Assembly (NCBI GenBank): GCA_003241685.1
Contig: QFPJ01000004.1
Span: 62,001 to 126,000 of the forward strand
Origin: Sphingopyxis macrogoltabida
Lineage (GTDB): Bacteria; Pseudomonadota; Alphaproteobacteria; Sphingomonadales; Sphingomonadaceae
Length of the DNA stretch: 64,000 nt
Reading direction: 5' to 3'
Made by a program: the position numbers and the translations under genes. Positions 56,809 to 64,000 of the stretch are shown piece by piece. Under the pieces are notes generated by a model. That model searched no databases. It worked only from the letters and a program-made list of their open reading frames with translations, and was not told the DNA's origin. How positions within the stretch are numbered: the first letter of the stretch is position 1; every line of letters starts with the position of its first letter.

Positions 56809-57852
56809 ATGCGCGTCGACGCCTTCGATTTCGATCTGCCCCCCGGCAATATCGCGCTGCGCCCCGCGCGGCCGCGCGATGCCGCGCGGATGCTGGTCGT
56901 CGAAGGCGGCGCGATTCGCGATGCCGGCGTGCGCGACCTGCCCGCGTGCCTGCGCGCCGGCGACTGCCTGGTGTTCAACGACACGCGCGTCATCCCGGCA
57001 CAGCTCGAAGGGACGCGCGGGGCGGCGAAAATCGGCGCGACGCTGCACAAGCGCGTCGACCTGCGCCGCTGGCAGGCGTTCGTCCGCAACGCGAAGCGGC
57101 TGCGCGTCGGCGAAAGCGTCGATTTCGGAATGGGGGTGACGGCGCTGGCCGAGGAGCGGCTGGCCGACGGCAGCTTCATCCTCGCCTTTGCGGGCGACGA
57201 GCCGGTGGAACTGCTGCTCGAACGCGCGGGGACGATGCCGCTGCCGCCCTATATCGCGGGCAAGCGCGCGACCGATGCCGACGACCGCTCCGACTATCAG
57301 ACCATGTTCGCGCGCGAAGATGGCGCGGTGGCCGCGCCGACGGCGGCGCTGCACTTCACGCCCGCGCTGCTCGCGGCGCTTGCGGAAGCGGGGGTTTCCA
57401 CCGAAACGCTGACGCTGCATGTCGGCGCCGGGACCTTCCTGCCGGTCAAGGCCGACGATACCGACGATCATGCGATGCACGCCGAATGGGGCCGGATCGA
57501 CGCCGAAACCGCCGCGCGGCTGAATGCGGTGCGGGCGGCGGGCGGGCGCGTGATCGCGGTCGGCACGACCAGCCTGCGGCTGCTGGAAAGCGCGACCGGC
57601 GAAGATGGCGTGATCGCGCCCTTTGCCGGCGACACCGCGATCTTCATCACGCCGGGCTATCGCTTCCGCGCGATCGACGGCCTGATGACCAATTTCCATC
57701 TGCCGCGATCGACATTGTTCATGCTGGTCAGCGCGCTGATGGGGCTGGAGACGATGCAGGCGGCCTATGCCCATGCGATCGCGGGCGGCTATCGCTTCTA
57801 CAGCTATGGCGACGCCAGCCTGTTGCTGCCGGGCCCCGCTATCCCGAAATAG
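56809..57852 (+). CDS. queA: S-adenosylmethionine:tRNA ribosyltransferase-isomerase
   Basis: 347 residues. [19 protein letters not shown] at the start and [34 protein letters not shown] and [19 protein letters not shown] identify QueA. It adds the epoxycyclopentane ring of queuosine to tRNA. The tgt gene of the same pathway lies 3.2 kb downstream. Confidence 0.97.
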   Translation: MRVDAFDFDLPPGNIALRPARPRDAARMLVVEGGAIRDAGVRDLPACLRAGDCLVFNDTRVIPAQLEGTRGAAKIGATLHKRVDLRRWQAFVRNAKRLRVGESVDFGMGVTALAEERLADGSFILAFAGDEPVELLLERAGTMPLPPYIAGKRATDADDRSDYQTMFAREDGAVAAPTAALHFTPALLAALAEAGVSTETLTLHVGAGTFLPVKADDTDDHAMHAEWGRIDAETAARLNAVRAAGGRVIAVGTTSLRLLESATGEDGVIAPFAGDTAIFITPGYRFRAIDGLMTNFHLPRSTLFMLVSALMGLETMQAAYAHAIAGGYRFYSYGDASLLLPGPAIPK

Positions 57853-57948
57853 GACAATATCGCCGCCGATCGGGCTCGAAGTTTACAATATTGCAAGGGA
57901 TTGCGGCCATTACCTACCCCGACTTAAGGGGGCTGCAAGACATTGCCG

Positions 57949-60135
57949 ATGACATCGCGCAACCAGGATGGTGACCGGGAAAACGACGCGGCCAGCAAGG
58001 GCGCGCGCGGCTTCTTCGGCCGAATCGGATCGCGGAAGATTGCGGACGAGGCCGCTCCGCCGCCGAATCTGCACACCCACGAAGCGTTGCTGCTGCTCCA
58101 GAATTACGAGGAAAGCGGACGCGGCTGGTTCTGGTCGACCGACGTCGATGGCCGCATCACCTATATCAGCGAATCGACCGCGAAATTGATGGGCCGGACG
58201 GGCGCGGATCTGGCGCGAATGCCGTTCGTCGACCTGTTCCATCCCGCCGACAGCCATGGCGAACGCCAGCGTACGCTGCCCTTTCTGCTGACCCGCCAGT
58301 CGAAATTCGATGAGCTGCCGCTCCGCGCCGCGATCGAGGGCGACGCGCGGTGGTGGGCGGTTTCGGGCCGGCCCTTTTACGGCGCCGACGGTGTTTTCGT
58401 CGGCTATCGCGGCAGCGGCACCGACGTCACCGCGCAGCGCCAGTCGGCCGAGGATGCCTCGCGCCTCGCGCTCTATGATTCGCTGACCGGGCTCGCCAAC
58501 CGCTTCCATATTTCCAAGAAACTCGATTCGACCCTGGCCGCCTTTTCGCAGCAGCAGCGAAGCTGCGCCATCATGCTGCTCGACCTCGACCGCTTCAAGC
58601 AGGTCAACGACACGCTTGGCCATCCGGCGGGCGATGCGCTGTTGAAACAGGTGGCGCAGCGGTTGCTGCGGATCGTCGGCGACAAGGAAATGGTCAGCCG
58701 GCTGGGCGGCGACGAGTTTCAGATCATCCTGCCCGACCGCGAGGATCGCGGGCAACTGGGCGATATGGCGGCGGATATCATCGCCAGCCTGTCGCAACCC
58801 TATTCGGTGGAGGGCAGCCGCTGTATCATCGGCGCGTCGGTCGGGGTCGCCATCGCACCCTATGACGGACAGACGAGCGACGATCTGATCCGCAACGCCG
58901 ACCTGGCGCTCTATGCCGCAAAGGGCAACGGCCGCGGCCGCTTCCGCTTCTATTCCAGCGATCTGCATCAGGCGGCGGAGGATCGCCGCGCGCTGGAGGA
59001 GGATCTGCGCGACGCGCTGCTGCGCGGCGAGATGCAGCTGGCCTATCAGCCCGTCGTCAATGCCAAGAGCAACCTTGTGACCGGGGTCGAGGCGCTGATC
59101 CGCTGGACGCATCCCGAACGCGGGGCGATCGCGCCGTCGCTGTTCATCCCGATCGCCGAAGAGGCCAATCTGATCTGGCAGATCGGCGAATGGGTCATCC
59201 GCACCGCCTGCGCCGATGCGGCGCGCTGGCCCGGCGACATGCGGGTGGCGGTCAATGTGTCGCCGATCCAGTTCGCGAACGAGGGCCTGCCGAAGATCGT
59301 CGCCAGCGCGCTGGCGGCGGCGGGCCTGCCGCCCGACCGGCTGGAACTCGAGATTACCGAAAGCGTGTTCCTGGGCGATTCGGCCGAGACGGCGCGGATG
59401 TTCAAGGCGCTGAAGGGGCTGGGCGTGCGACTGGCGCTCGACGATTTCGGCACCGGCTATTCCTCACTCGGCTATCTGCAGTCGGCGCCCTTCGACAAGA
59501 TCAAGATCGACCAGAGCTTCGTGCGCGGCGCGACCGAAAAGGGATCGCGCAACGCCGCGATCATCGCCGCGATCGTCGCACTGGCCGAGGCGCTGGAGAT
59601 GGAAACCACGGCCGAAGGCATCGAATCGCACGACCAGCTCGACCTGATCCGCAAGCTCAACGTCAGCCATGTTCAGGGCTATATCTACAGCAAGCCGGTG
59701 TCGGGCGACGAACTGATCGATCACACCGCGTCGGAAAGCTGGACGATCAAGCCCAGCGGACCGGCCAAGCAGCGCAACGACCGGTTCCAGATGTTCCGCA
59801 AGGTCGGCGCGATCCATGACAATCATCGCTATCATGTCGTGATCCGCAACCTGTCGGCCACCGGCGCCTTCATCGAAGGGATCGTCGATGTCCCCGTCGG
59901 CACGCAATTCGTCATCGATTTCGGCGAGGGGCAGCTGGTCACCGCCACCGTCCGCCGATCGGTCAAGCATCAGCAGGGCGTCGAATTCGAACAATCGCTG
60001 GTCAGCGACGGCAACGGCGGCCTGTGCACCCGCCACCGCGTGTCGCCCTATCTGATCGCCGCGGCCGCGCAGCAGTCGGGGCAGCAGATGCACCTGCCCA
60101 GCTTCAACACATCCAGCGACTGGAAAGCCGCCTGA
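57949..60135 (+). CDS. PAS-GGDEF-EAL-PilZ cyclic-di-GMP signalling protein
   Basis: 728 residues: PAS domain (about 45-165), GGDEF (about 167-325), EAL (about 345-590), PilZ (about 610-710). The GGDEF motif itself is intact (near 253), but the usual inhibitory RxxD five residues before it is missing. The EAL site is intact (GVEALIRW near 380, DDFGTGYSS near 497). The PilZ domain has NDRFQMFRK and NLSATGAFIEG. So it can probably make and degrade c-di-GMP and also bind it. A TTG two codons upstream (57943) is an alternative start. No helices; cytoplasmic. Confidence 0.93.
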   Translation: MTSRNQDGDRENDAASKGARGFFGRIGSRKIADEAAPPPNLHTHEALLLLQNYEESGRGWFWSTDVDGRITYISESTAKLMGRTGADLARMPFVDLFHPADSHGERQRTLPFLLTRQSKFDELPLRAAIEGDARWWAVSGRPFYGADGVFVGYRGSGTDVTAQRQSAEDASRLALYDSLTGLANRFHISKKLDSTLAAFSQQQRSCAIMLLDLDRFKQVNDTLGHPAGDALLKQVAQRLLRIVGDKEMVSRLGGDEFQIILPDREDRGQLGDMAADIIASLSQPYSVEGSRCIIGASVGVAIAPYDGQTSDDLIRNADLALYAAKGNGRGRFRFYSSDLHQAAEDRRALEEDLRDALLRGEMQLAYQPVVNAKSNLVTGVEALIRWTHPERGAIAPSLFIPIAEEANLIWQIGEWVIRTACADAARWPGDMRVAVNVSPIQFANEGLPKIVASALAAAGLPPDRLELEITESVFLGDSAETARMFKALKGLGVRLALDDFGTGYSSLGYLQSAPFDKIKIDQSFVRGATEKGSRNAAIIAAIVALAEALEMETTAEGIESHDQLDLIRKLNVSHVQGYIYSKPVSGDELIDHTASESWTIKPSGPAKQRNDRFQMFRKVGAIHDNHRYHVVIRNLSATGAFIEGIVDVPVGTQFVIDFGEGQLVTATVRRSVKHQQGVEFEQSLVSDGNGGLCTRHRVSPYLIAAAAQQSGQQMHLPSFNTSSDWKAA

Positions 60136-60165
60136 TCGCCCCGATCTGATCGCCCCGATCTGATC
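60132..60165. repeat. Short tandem repeat
   Basis: CTGATCGCCCCGAT at 60132-60145 and 60146-60159, plus a third partial unit CTGATCG. Begins at the last codons of the EAL gene and runs into the hemerythrin promoter. Confidence 0.7.
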
Positions 60166-60169
60166 GGCC

Positions 60170-60194
60170 GGAACCGGCCGTGCGTTCGCCCGTT
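60170..60194 (+). promoter_or_regulatory. EcfG-type promoter of the hemerythrin gene
   Basis: GGAAC (60170-60174), 16 bases, CGTT (60191-60194): a full match to the alphaproteobacterial general stress consensus. Transcription would start near 60201, about 30 bases before the ATG. Confidence 0.7.
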
Positions 60195-60230
60195 GTCCAT
60201 CCGGCCCCCTTTGAAGGAACGGAGACGACA

Positions 60231-60719
60231 ATGGCCGAGACCAAAATCTTTGCCCGGCTGAAAGCCGACCACGACCGCCACCGCGATCTGCTCGACCGGA
60301 TCGACCAGACGCATGGCGACAGCCCCGAGCGGCGCGACCTGTTCGAACGCTTTCGCGTCGAGGTGACGGCGCATGCGGCGTCGGAGGAAATGTCGCTCTA
60401 TGCGACCATGCTGGCCAAATCGGACCTGCGCGACGAGGCGCAGCACAGCGTCGCCGAGCACAAGGAAATCGAGGATTATCTGACCGAATTGTACGAGATG
60501 GACTTTTCCTCGACCGGCTGGCTGACGCGGTTTCGCACGATGAAGGACCGCTACCTCCACCATATCGAGGAGGAGGAAGAGGATATGTTCCCGGAGGCGG
60601 AAGAAGGGCTGTCGGACGCCAAGAAGAAGGAGCTGGCGGCGATATTCGAACGCGAAAAGCCCAAGGAAAAGGTCAAGGCGGCCGAAGAGGAGCCGTCGAG
60701 CGAACACGACCGCGACTAG
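60231..60719 (+). CDS. Hemerythrin-domain protein
   Basis: 162 residues. Iron ligands of the hemerythrin fold: H14, H48, E52, H72/H77 and H110/H111, then a long acidic/Lys-rich tail (IFEREKPKEKVKAAEEEP). Likely binds O2 or other small ligands, or protects against stress. A consensus EcfG promoter stands upstream, so it belongs to the general stress regulon. ATG follows AAGGAACGGAG. Confidence 0.88.
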   Translation: MAETKIFARLKADHDRHRDLLDRIDQTHGDSPERRDLFERFRVEVTAHAASEEMSLYATMLAKSDLRDEAQHSVAEHKEIEDYLTELYEMDFSSTGWLTRFRTMKDRYLHHIEEEEEDMFPEAEEGLSDAKKKELAAIFEREKPKEKVKAAEEEPSSEHDRD

Positions 60720-61087
60720 GGTCAGGACCCTAGGTTCGCAAGCTGGACGGGCCGGGCGAAACCTGCCTTTCGCCCTGTCGGCTTCGGTGCGGGAAGCCGG
60801 CGCTCGGGCCTCTTCGTCATCCCGCGTCACGTCGGCGATGACCCCCGCACCGTCGTTACGCGTCATTGCGAGCCCGGCGAGAGCCTGGGTAAGCCATCTC
60901 CAGCCATCGCCCTGCCTTGCCGATCGCTGGAGATCGCTTCGTCGCTCCGCTCCTCGCAATGGCGAAACGGAGCCATCGTCGGTCGCTGCGATAGCGCGGG
61001 GGCCCTGCCGCGTTCGCCGGCTGCGCGATCCGCTCCGACCCTTCCCTGCCTCGACTTTCGGCGCCGTCCCCGCCATAGGCGCGCGCG
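60720..61087. other. 368-base gap between hemerythrin and tgt
   Basis: Holds a hairpin GGGCGAAA/TTTCGCCC (60754-60775), possibly the hemerythrin terminator, and a family A palindromic repeat (60862-60963). No gene seen. Confidence 0.6.
60862..60963. repeat. Palindromic repeat family A, copy 4
   Basis: Left arm GTCATTGCGAGCCCGGCGAG...GCCATCTCCAGC, right arm GCTGGAGATCGCTTCGTCGC...CCTCGCAATGG. The most complete arms of the four copies. Confidence 0.78.
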
Positions 61088-62212
61088 ATGACCGACAGAT
61101 TCGCTTTTCAGGTCGCCGCCACCGATGGCGCCGCCCGCACCGGCCGCATCGTCATGCGGCGCGGCACGATCCGCACGCCCGCCTTCATGCCCGTCGGCAC
61201 CGCCGCCACGGTGAAGGCGATGCGTCCGGCCGAGGTGCGCGCGGCCGGCGCCGACATCATCCTGGGCAACACCTATCATCTGATGCTGCGTCCCGGCGCG
61301 GAGCGCATGGCGCGGCTGGGCGGCCTGCATGACTTCATGGGCTGGGATCGGCCGATCCTGACCGACAGCGGCGGCTATCAGGTGATGAGCCTGTCGGCGC
61401 TGACCAAACAGAGCGAGGAGGGCGTGGCTTTCAAGAGCCACCTCGACGGCTCGCGCCACATGCTGACGCCCGAACGCTCGATGGAAATCCAGCGGCTGCT
61501 GGGCAGCGACATCGTGATGGCTTTCGACGAATGCCCGCCCAACGGCGTCGATGCGAAGCGCGCCGAAGCCAGCATGGAACGGTCGATGCGCTGGGCGGCG
61601 CGCAGCCGCGCGGGATTCGACGCGGGGGAGACGCATGCGGCGTGCTCGGCGCTGTTCGGCATTCAGCAGGGCTCGCTCGACGAAAAGCTGCGCGCCCGCT
61701 CGGCCGAGGCGCTGATGGAGATCGGCTTCGACGGCTATGCGATCGGCGGCCTCGCGGTGGGCGAGGGGCAGGAGGCGATGTTCGGCGTGCTCGACTATGC
61801 GCCCGGCCAGCTCCCCGCCGACCGCCCGCGCTATCTGATGGGCGTGGGCAAGCCCGACGATCTGGTCGGCGCGGTCGCGCGCGGGGTCGACATGTTCGAT
61901 TGCGTCCTGCCGACCCGATCGGGCCGCAATGGCCAGGCCTTCACCTGGGACGGCCCGGTCAACATCCGCAACGCCAGACATGCCGAGGACAAGGCGCCGC
62001 TCGACGCGTCCTGCGACTGCCCGGTCTGCACGACCTGGACGCGCGCCTATCTGCACCATCTGGTCCGCGCGGGCGAAATGCTGGGCGCGATGCTGATGAC
62101 ACAGCATAATCTGCATTTCTATCAGGCGCTGATGCAGGCGATGCGCGATGCCATCGCCGCCGGGGCCTTCGCCGCCTTCCAGTGGGATTTTGCCGCGCGC
62201 TACCGCAAATAG
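61088..62212 (+). CDS. tgt: Queuine tRNA-ribosyltransferase
   Basis: 374 residues. Nucleophile region [10 protein letters not shown] and FDECPPNG, and the zinc site CDCPVC with the later H in MTQHN. Exchanges guanine for a queuine precursor in tRNA anticodons. With queA upstream, part of the same modification pathway. Confidence 0.97.
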   Translation: MTDRFAFQVAATDGAARTGRIVMRRGTIRTPAFMPVGTAATVKAMRPAEVRAAGADIILGNTYHLMLRPGAERMARLGGLHDFMGWDRPILTDSGGYQVMSLSALTKQSEEGVAFKSHLDGSRHMLTPERSMEIQRLLGSDIVMAFDECPPNGVDAKRAEASMERSMRWAARSRAGFDAGETHAACSALFGIQQGSLDEKLRARSAEALMEIGFDGYAIGGLAVGEGQEAMFGVLDYAPGQLPADRPRYLMGVGKPDDLVGAVARGVDMFDCVLPTRSGRNGQAFTWDGPVNIRNARHAEDKAPLDASCDCPVCTTWTRAYLHHLVRAGEMLGAMLMTQHNLHFYQALMQAMRDAIAAGAFAAFQWDFAARYRK

Positions 62213-62225
62213 CCGCGCCGGACAG

Positions 62226-62396
62226 TCAGTCCAGCTTGTTGAGCAGGTCCAGCATCGATTGGGGAATGCTCTCGTCCACCGCCGATTCATAGGCGCGTTG
62301 AAGGGCCAGGTTCACATCCTGTCCCTTGGTCCGGCTTTTCTTTTCGGCGTCTTTTCCGGAAGCCTTTTGGGGCGGCGTACCGGTTTCAGACGACAT
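62226..62396 (-). CDS. nepR: Anti-sigma factor NepR
   Basis: 56 residues, easily overlooked. The C-terminal half LALQRAYESAVDESIPQSML, then DLLNKLD, matches the NepR signature (LRxxYxxxxxExIPxxxxDLLxKLD); the N-terminus is a charged, flexible lead. NepR holds the general stress sigma factor EcfG inactive and is itself sequestered by phosphorylated PhyR. It lies divergent from phyR with 211 bases between, and tgt ends 13 bases after its stop, so ecfG is not directly downstream as is common. Confidence 0.88.
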   Translation of the reverse strand: MSSETGTPPQKASGKDAEKKSRTKGQDVNLALQRAYESAVDESIPQSMLDLLNKLD

Positions 62397-62477
62397 GATC
62401 GATCGACCTGCTGAGCATGGGGCCCTGTGCTAACGGCGCATTGACCAAACTGCAATGCGACTTTGTTCCTTCCGCGT

Positions 62478-62504
62478 GAAACTATTTTCCGGCTAGATCG
62501 TTCC
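62478..62504 (-). promoter_or_regulatory. EcfG-type promoter of nepR
   Basis: Minus strand GGAAC (62504-62500), 17 bases, GTTTC (62482-62478), i.e. GGAAC-N16-AGTT; one mismatch in the -10 (A for C). The transcript would begin near 62472, a 75-base leader. It fits the known feedback control of nepR by EcfG. Confidence 0.6.
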
Positions 62505-62607
62505 GACTGAGTAAAAATTTGTCGGGCGCGGGCATTCGTCGCAGGATATGGCTTTGCGCCAACAGCGAATCCGGGGCCGTGCCCGGCTCGTATCAGGAGA
62601 ATCTTCT

Positions 62608-63399
62608 ATGTCATTGGGACAGGCGATCGCGCCGCACCTTCCCTATCTGCGCCGCTATGGCCGGGCGATTTCGGGAAGTCAGGAAAGCGGCGACGCGCTG
62701 GTCGCGCGCCTGCTGGAAACATTGGTCGCCGATCCCGCCGCCGTCGATGTGTCGGGGGATCTGCGCATCCAGCTGTATCGCATGGTGCATGACAATTTCG
62801 GCCTGATCGCCGAACAGGCGGCGGCGCCCGCGCCGGCGACCGACGATATCGCCATCGCGGACGCGCGCCTGCGCCGCATTCCCTCGCTCGCGCGGCAGGC
62901 GCTGTTGCTGACGGCGGTCGAAGGGTTCGGCGAGCATGAGGCGGGGCGGATCATCGGCCGCGATGCCGCGACGGTTGCGGCGCTGATCGCCGAGGCGATG
63001 GACGAAATCGACCGCCAGACGCGCGCGCGCATCCTGATCATCGAGGATGAACCGATCATCGCGATGGATATTGAAATGATCGTCCGCGATCTGGGCCATG
63101 AGGTGGTGGCGGTCGCGACGACGCACACCGAAGCCGTCGCCGAGGCGCAGAATCACAAGCCGAGCCTGGTGCTCGCGGACATCCAGCTCGCCGACAATAG
63201 TTCGGGGATCGAGGCGGTGCAGGAGATATTGAGCGAGACGACGGTGCCCGTCATCTTCATCACCGCCTTCCCCGAACGGCTGCTGACCGGCGACCGGCCC
63301 GAACCGGCCTTTCTGCTGACCAAGCCGTACCAGCCCGCGACGCTCCGCGCCGCGATTTCGCAGGTGCTGTTCTTCGACGAAAGCACGGTTCCGGCGTAA
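62608..63399 (+). CDS. phyR: General stress response regulator PhyR
   Basis: 263 residues with the reversed architecture unique to PhyR: an N-terminal EcfG-like sigma domain (about 5-135) and a C-terminal receiver (about 140-260) with D191 (LADIQL), E146/D147 and Lys in LLTKPYQP. Phosphorylated PhyR binds NepR and frees EcfG. Upstream in-frame starts at 62548 lack the domain; the ATG at 62608 with AGGAGA before it is used. Divergent from nepR. Confidence 0.95.
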   Translation: MSLGQAIAPHLPYLRRYGRAISGSQESGDALVARLLETLVADPAAVDVSGDLRIQLYRMVHDNFGLIAEQAAAPAPATDDIAIADARLRRIPSLARQALLLTAVEGFGEHEAGRIIGRDAATVAALIAEAMDEIDRQTRARILIIEDEPIIAMDIEMIVRDLGHEVVAVATTHTEAVAEAQNHKPSLVLADIQLADNSSGIEAVQEILSETTVPVIFITAFPERLLTGDRPEPAFLLTKPYQPATLRAAISQVLFFDESTVPA

Positions 63400-63487
63400 T
63401 CCGCGCCGGCGCATCCCCGGTTTCGGCCGGGGCCGGCGTCGCGCCGGGGGTTGCCCCTGCGGCGGGACCGCGCGATAGCGACCGGCG

Positions 63488-64000
63488 ATGACGATCCTTG
63501 ATGCTTCCGCACGCCGGTCGGCGCTGGACCGGCTGACCGCTCATGCGCCGTTTCTCGCGCGCCTCGCCGACCGGAACGGCGACGATATATCCCGCTTTCT
63601 GGCCGAGGGCGTCGACGCGGCGCTGGCCGACGTCGCGCCGCCGCCGGTCGATGACGAGATCATGCGCACGCTGCGCCAATGGCGTGGGCGCATGGCGCTG
63701 CTCCTCGCGCTCGGCGATCTGTCGGGCGAACATGATGTCGCGGCGACGACGCGGCTCCTGACGCGTTTTGCCGACCAGGCCTGCGACGCGGCGCTGGCGG
63801 CGGCCTTTGCCGAACGCGTGCCGGACGAAGAGCCGCGCGGGCTGGCGGTCATTGCGCTGGGCAAGCTCGGCAGCCACGAACTCAACTATTCGTCGGACAT
63901 CGATCCGATCCTGATCTTCGATCCCGACACCATGCCCCGGCGGCAGCGCGACGATCCGACCGAGGCGGCGGTGCGGATCGCGCGGCGGATGGTCGAGATA
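63488..64000 (+). CDS. glnE: Glutamine synthetase adenylyltransferase/deadenylylase, 5' part (partial)
   Basis: First 171 residues; runs off the right edge. The segment VIALGKLGSHELNYSSDIDP is the N-terminal nucleotidyltransferase motif of GlnE, with the metal Asp pair in SSDID. GlnE adenylylates or deadenylylates glutamine synthetase under control of PII (GlnK/GlnB). ATG at 63488. Compared with E. coli the N-terminal part before the motif is short, as in other alphaproteobacteria. Confidence 0.93.
   Translation, partial: MTILDASARRSALDRLTAHAPFLARLADRNGDDISRFLAEGVDAALADVAPPPVDDEIMRTLRQWRGRMALLLALGDLSGEHDVAATTRLLTRFADQACDAALAAAFAERVPDEEPRGLAVIALGKLGSHELNYSSDIDPILIFDPDTMPRRQRDDPTEAAVRIARRMVEI

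Overview
This is a gene-dense, high-GC stretch of chromosome, almost certainly from an alphaproteobacterium of the order Sphingomonadales (Sphingopyxis/Sphingomonas-like; the genus is inference). The grounds are a PhyR/NepR general stress response pair, EcfG-type promoters, a short RNase D without an HRDC domain, TIGR01244 and CHCC zinc-finger proteins, class II DAHP synthase, and several families of short palindromic intergenic repeats. I see no tRNA or rRNA gene, no transposase, no CRISPR array, no prophage and no plasmid functions. The window is mostly ordinary core genome; the unusual material is regulatory.

Layout. 0-9 kb: a 3' gene fragment, an atypical GDT1-like membrane protein, Dps, a double cold-shock-domain protein, RNase D, lptC-lptA (no lptB beside them), an Atm1-type ABC exporter and a YbaL/Kef-type antiporter. 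8.6-15 kb: RecQ, a repeat-rich gap, a three-gene run ending in a fatty acid hydroxylase/sterol desaturase family protein, and a GMC oxidoreductase. The 628-base gap at 14.6-15.2 kb holds two candidate small RNAs on the minus strand. 15.2-17 kb: the glnK-amtB nitrogen operon behind a consensus sigma-54 promoter. 17-31.5 kb: mainly minus-strand genes (EEP-family protein, PNPOx-like, DUF924, secreted unknowns, TldD, DUF4402, SppA, proB with an SDR gene, GDPD, ArsC-like, a membrane cNMP-domain protein). 31.8-49.8 kb: class II DAHP synthase, M28 peptidase, CoA ester lyase, qmcA-nfeD, a TetR regulator divergent from a PF10118 protein, Obg, a small-protein/XRE cassette, panB, yfgM-like-bamB-der-tusA, an HPt protein, DUF418 and a Coq4-family protein. 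49.8-64 kb: DUF72, purL, xseB-ispA-coaD, cyclophilin, queA, a GGDEF-EAL-PilZ protein, hemerythrin, tgt, nepR, phyR and the 5' part of glnE.

How the genes work together. Three regulatory circuits can be read from the DNA. (1) General stress response: phyR and nepR are divergent, and EcfG-type promoters (GGAAC-N16/17-xGTT) lie before nepR, before the hemerythrin gene, and before a candidate small RNA at 14.65-14.75 kb that has a UUCG-capped hairpin and an intrinsic terminator. No ecfG gene is adjacent. (2) Nitrogen: glnK-amtB sits behind a sigma-54 promoter, and glnE starts at the right edge. (3) A TetR-type regulon: the site TGACA-N4-TGTAA occurs before the GMC oxidoreductase, before coq4, and in the divergent tetR/PF10118 promoter region. 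At coq4 and PF10118 it overlaps the -35 box; this suggests one repressor controlling three separated loci.

Intergenic palindromic repeats (one family in four copies, another in two, plus singletons) account for most of the longer gaps.
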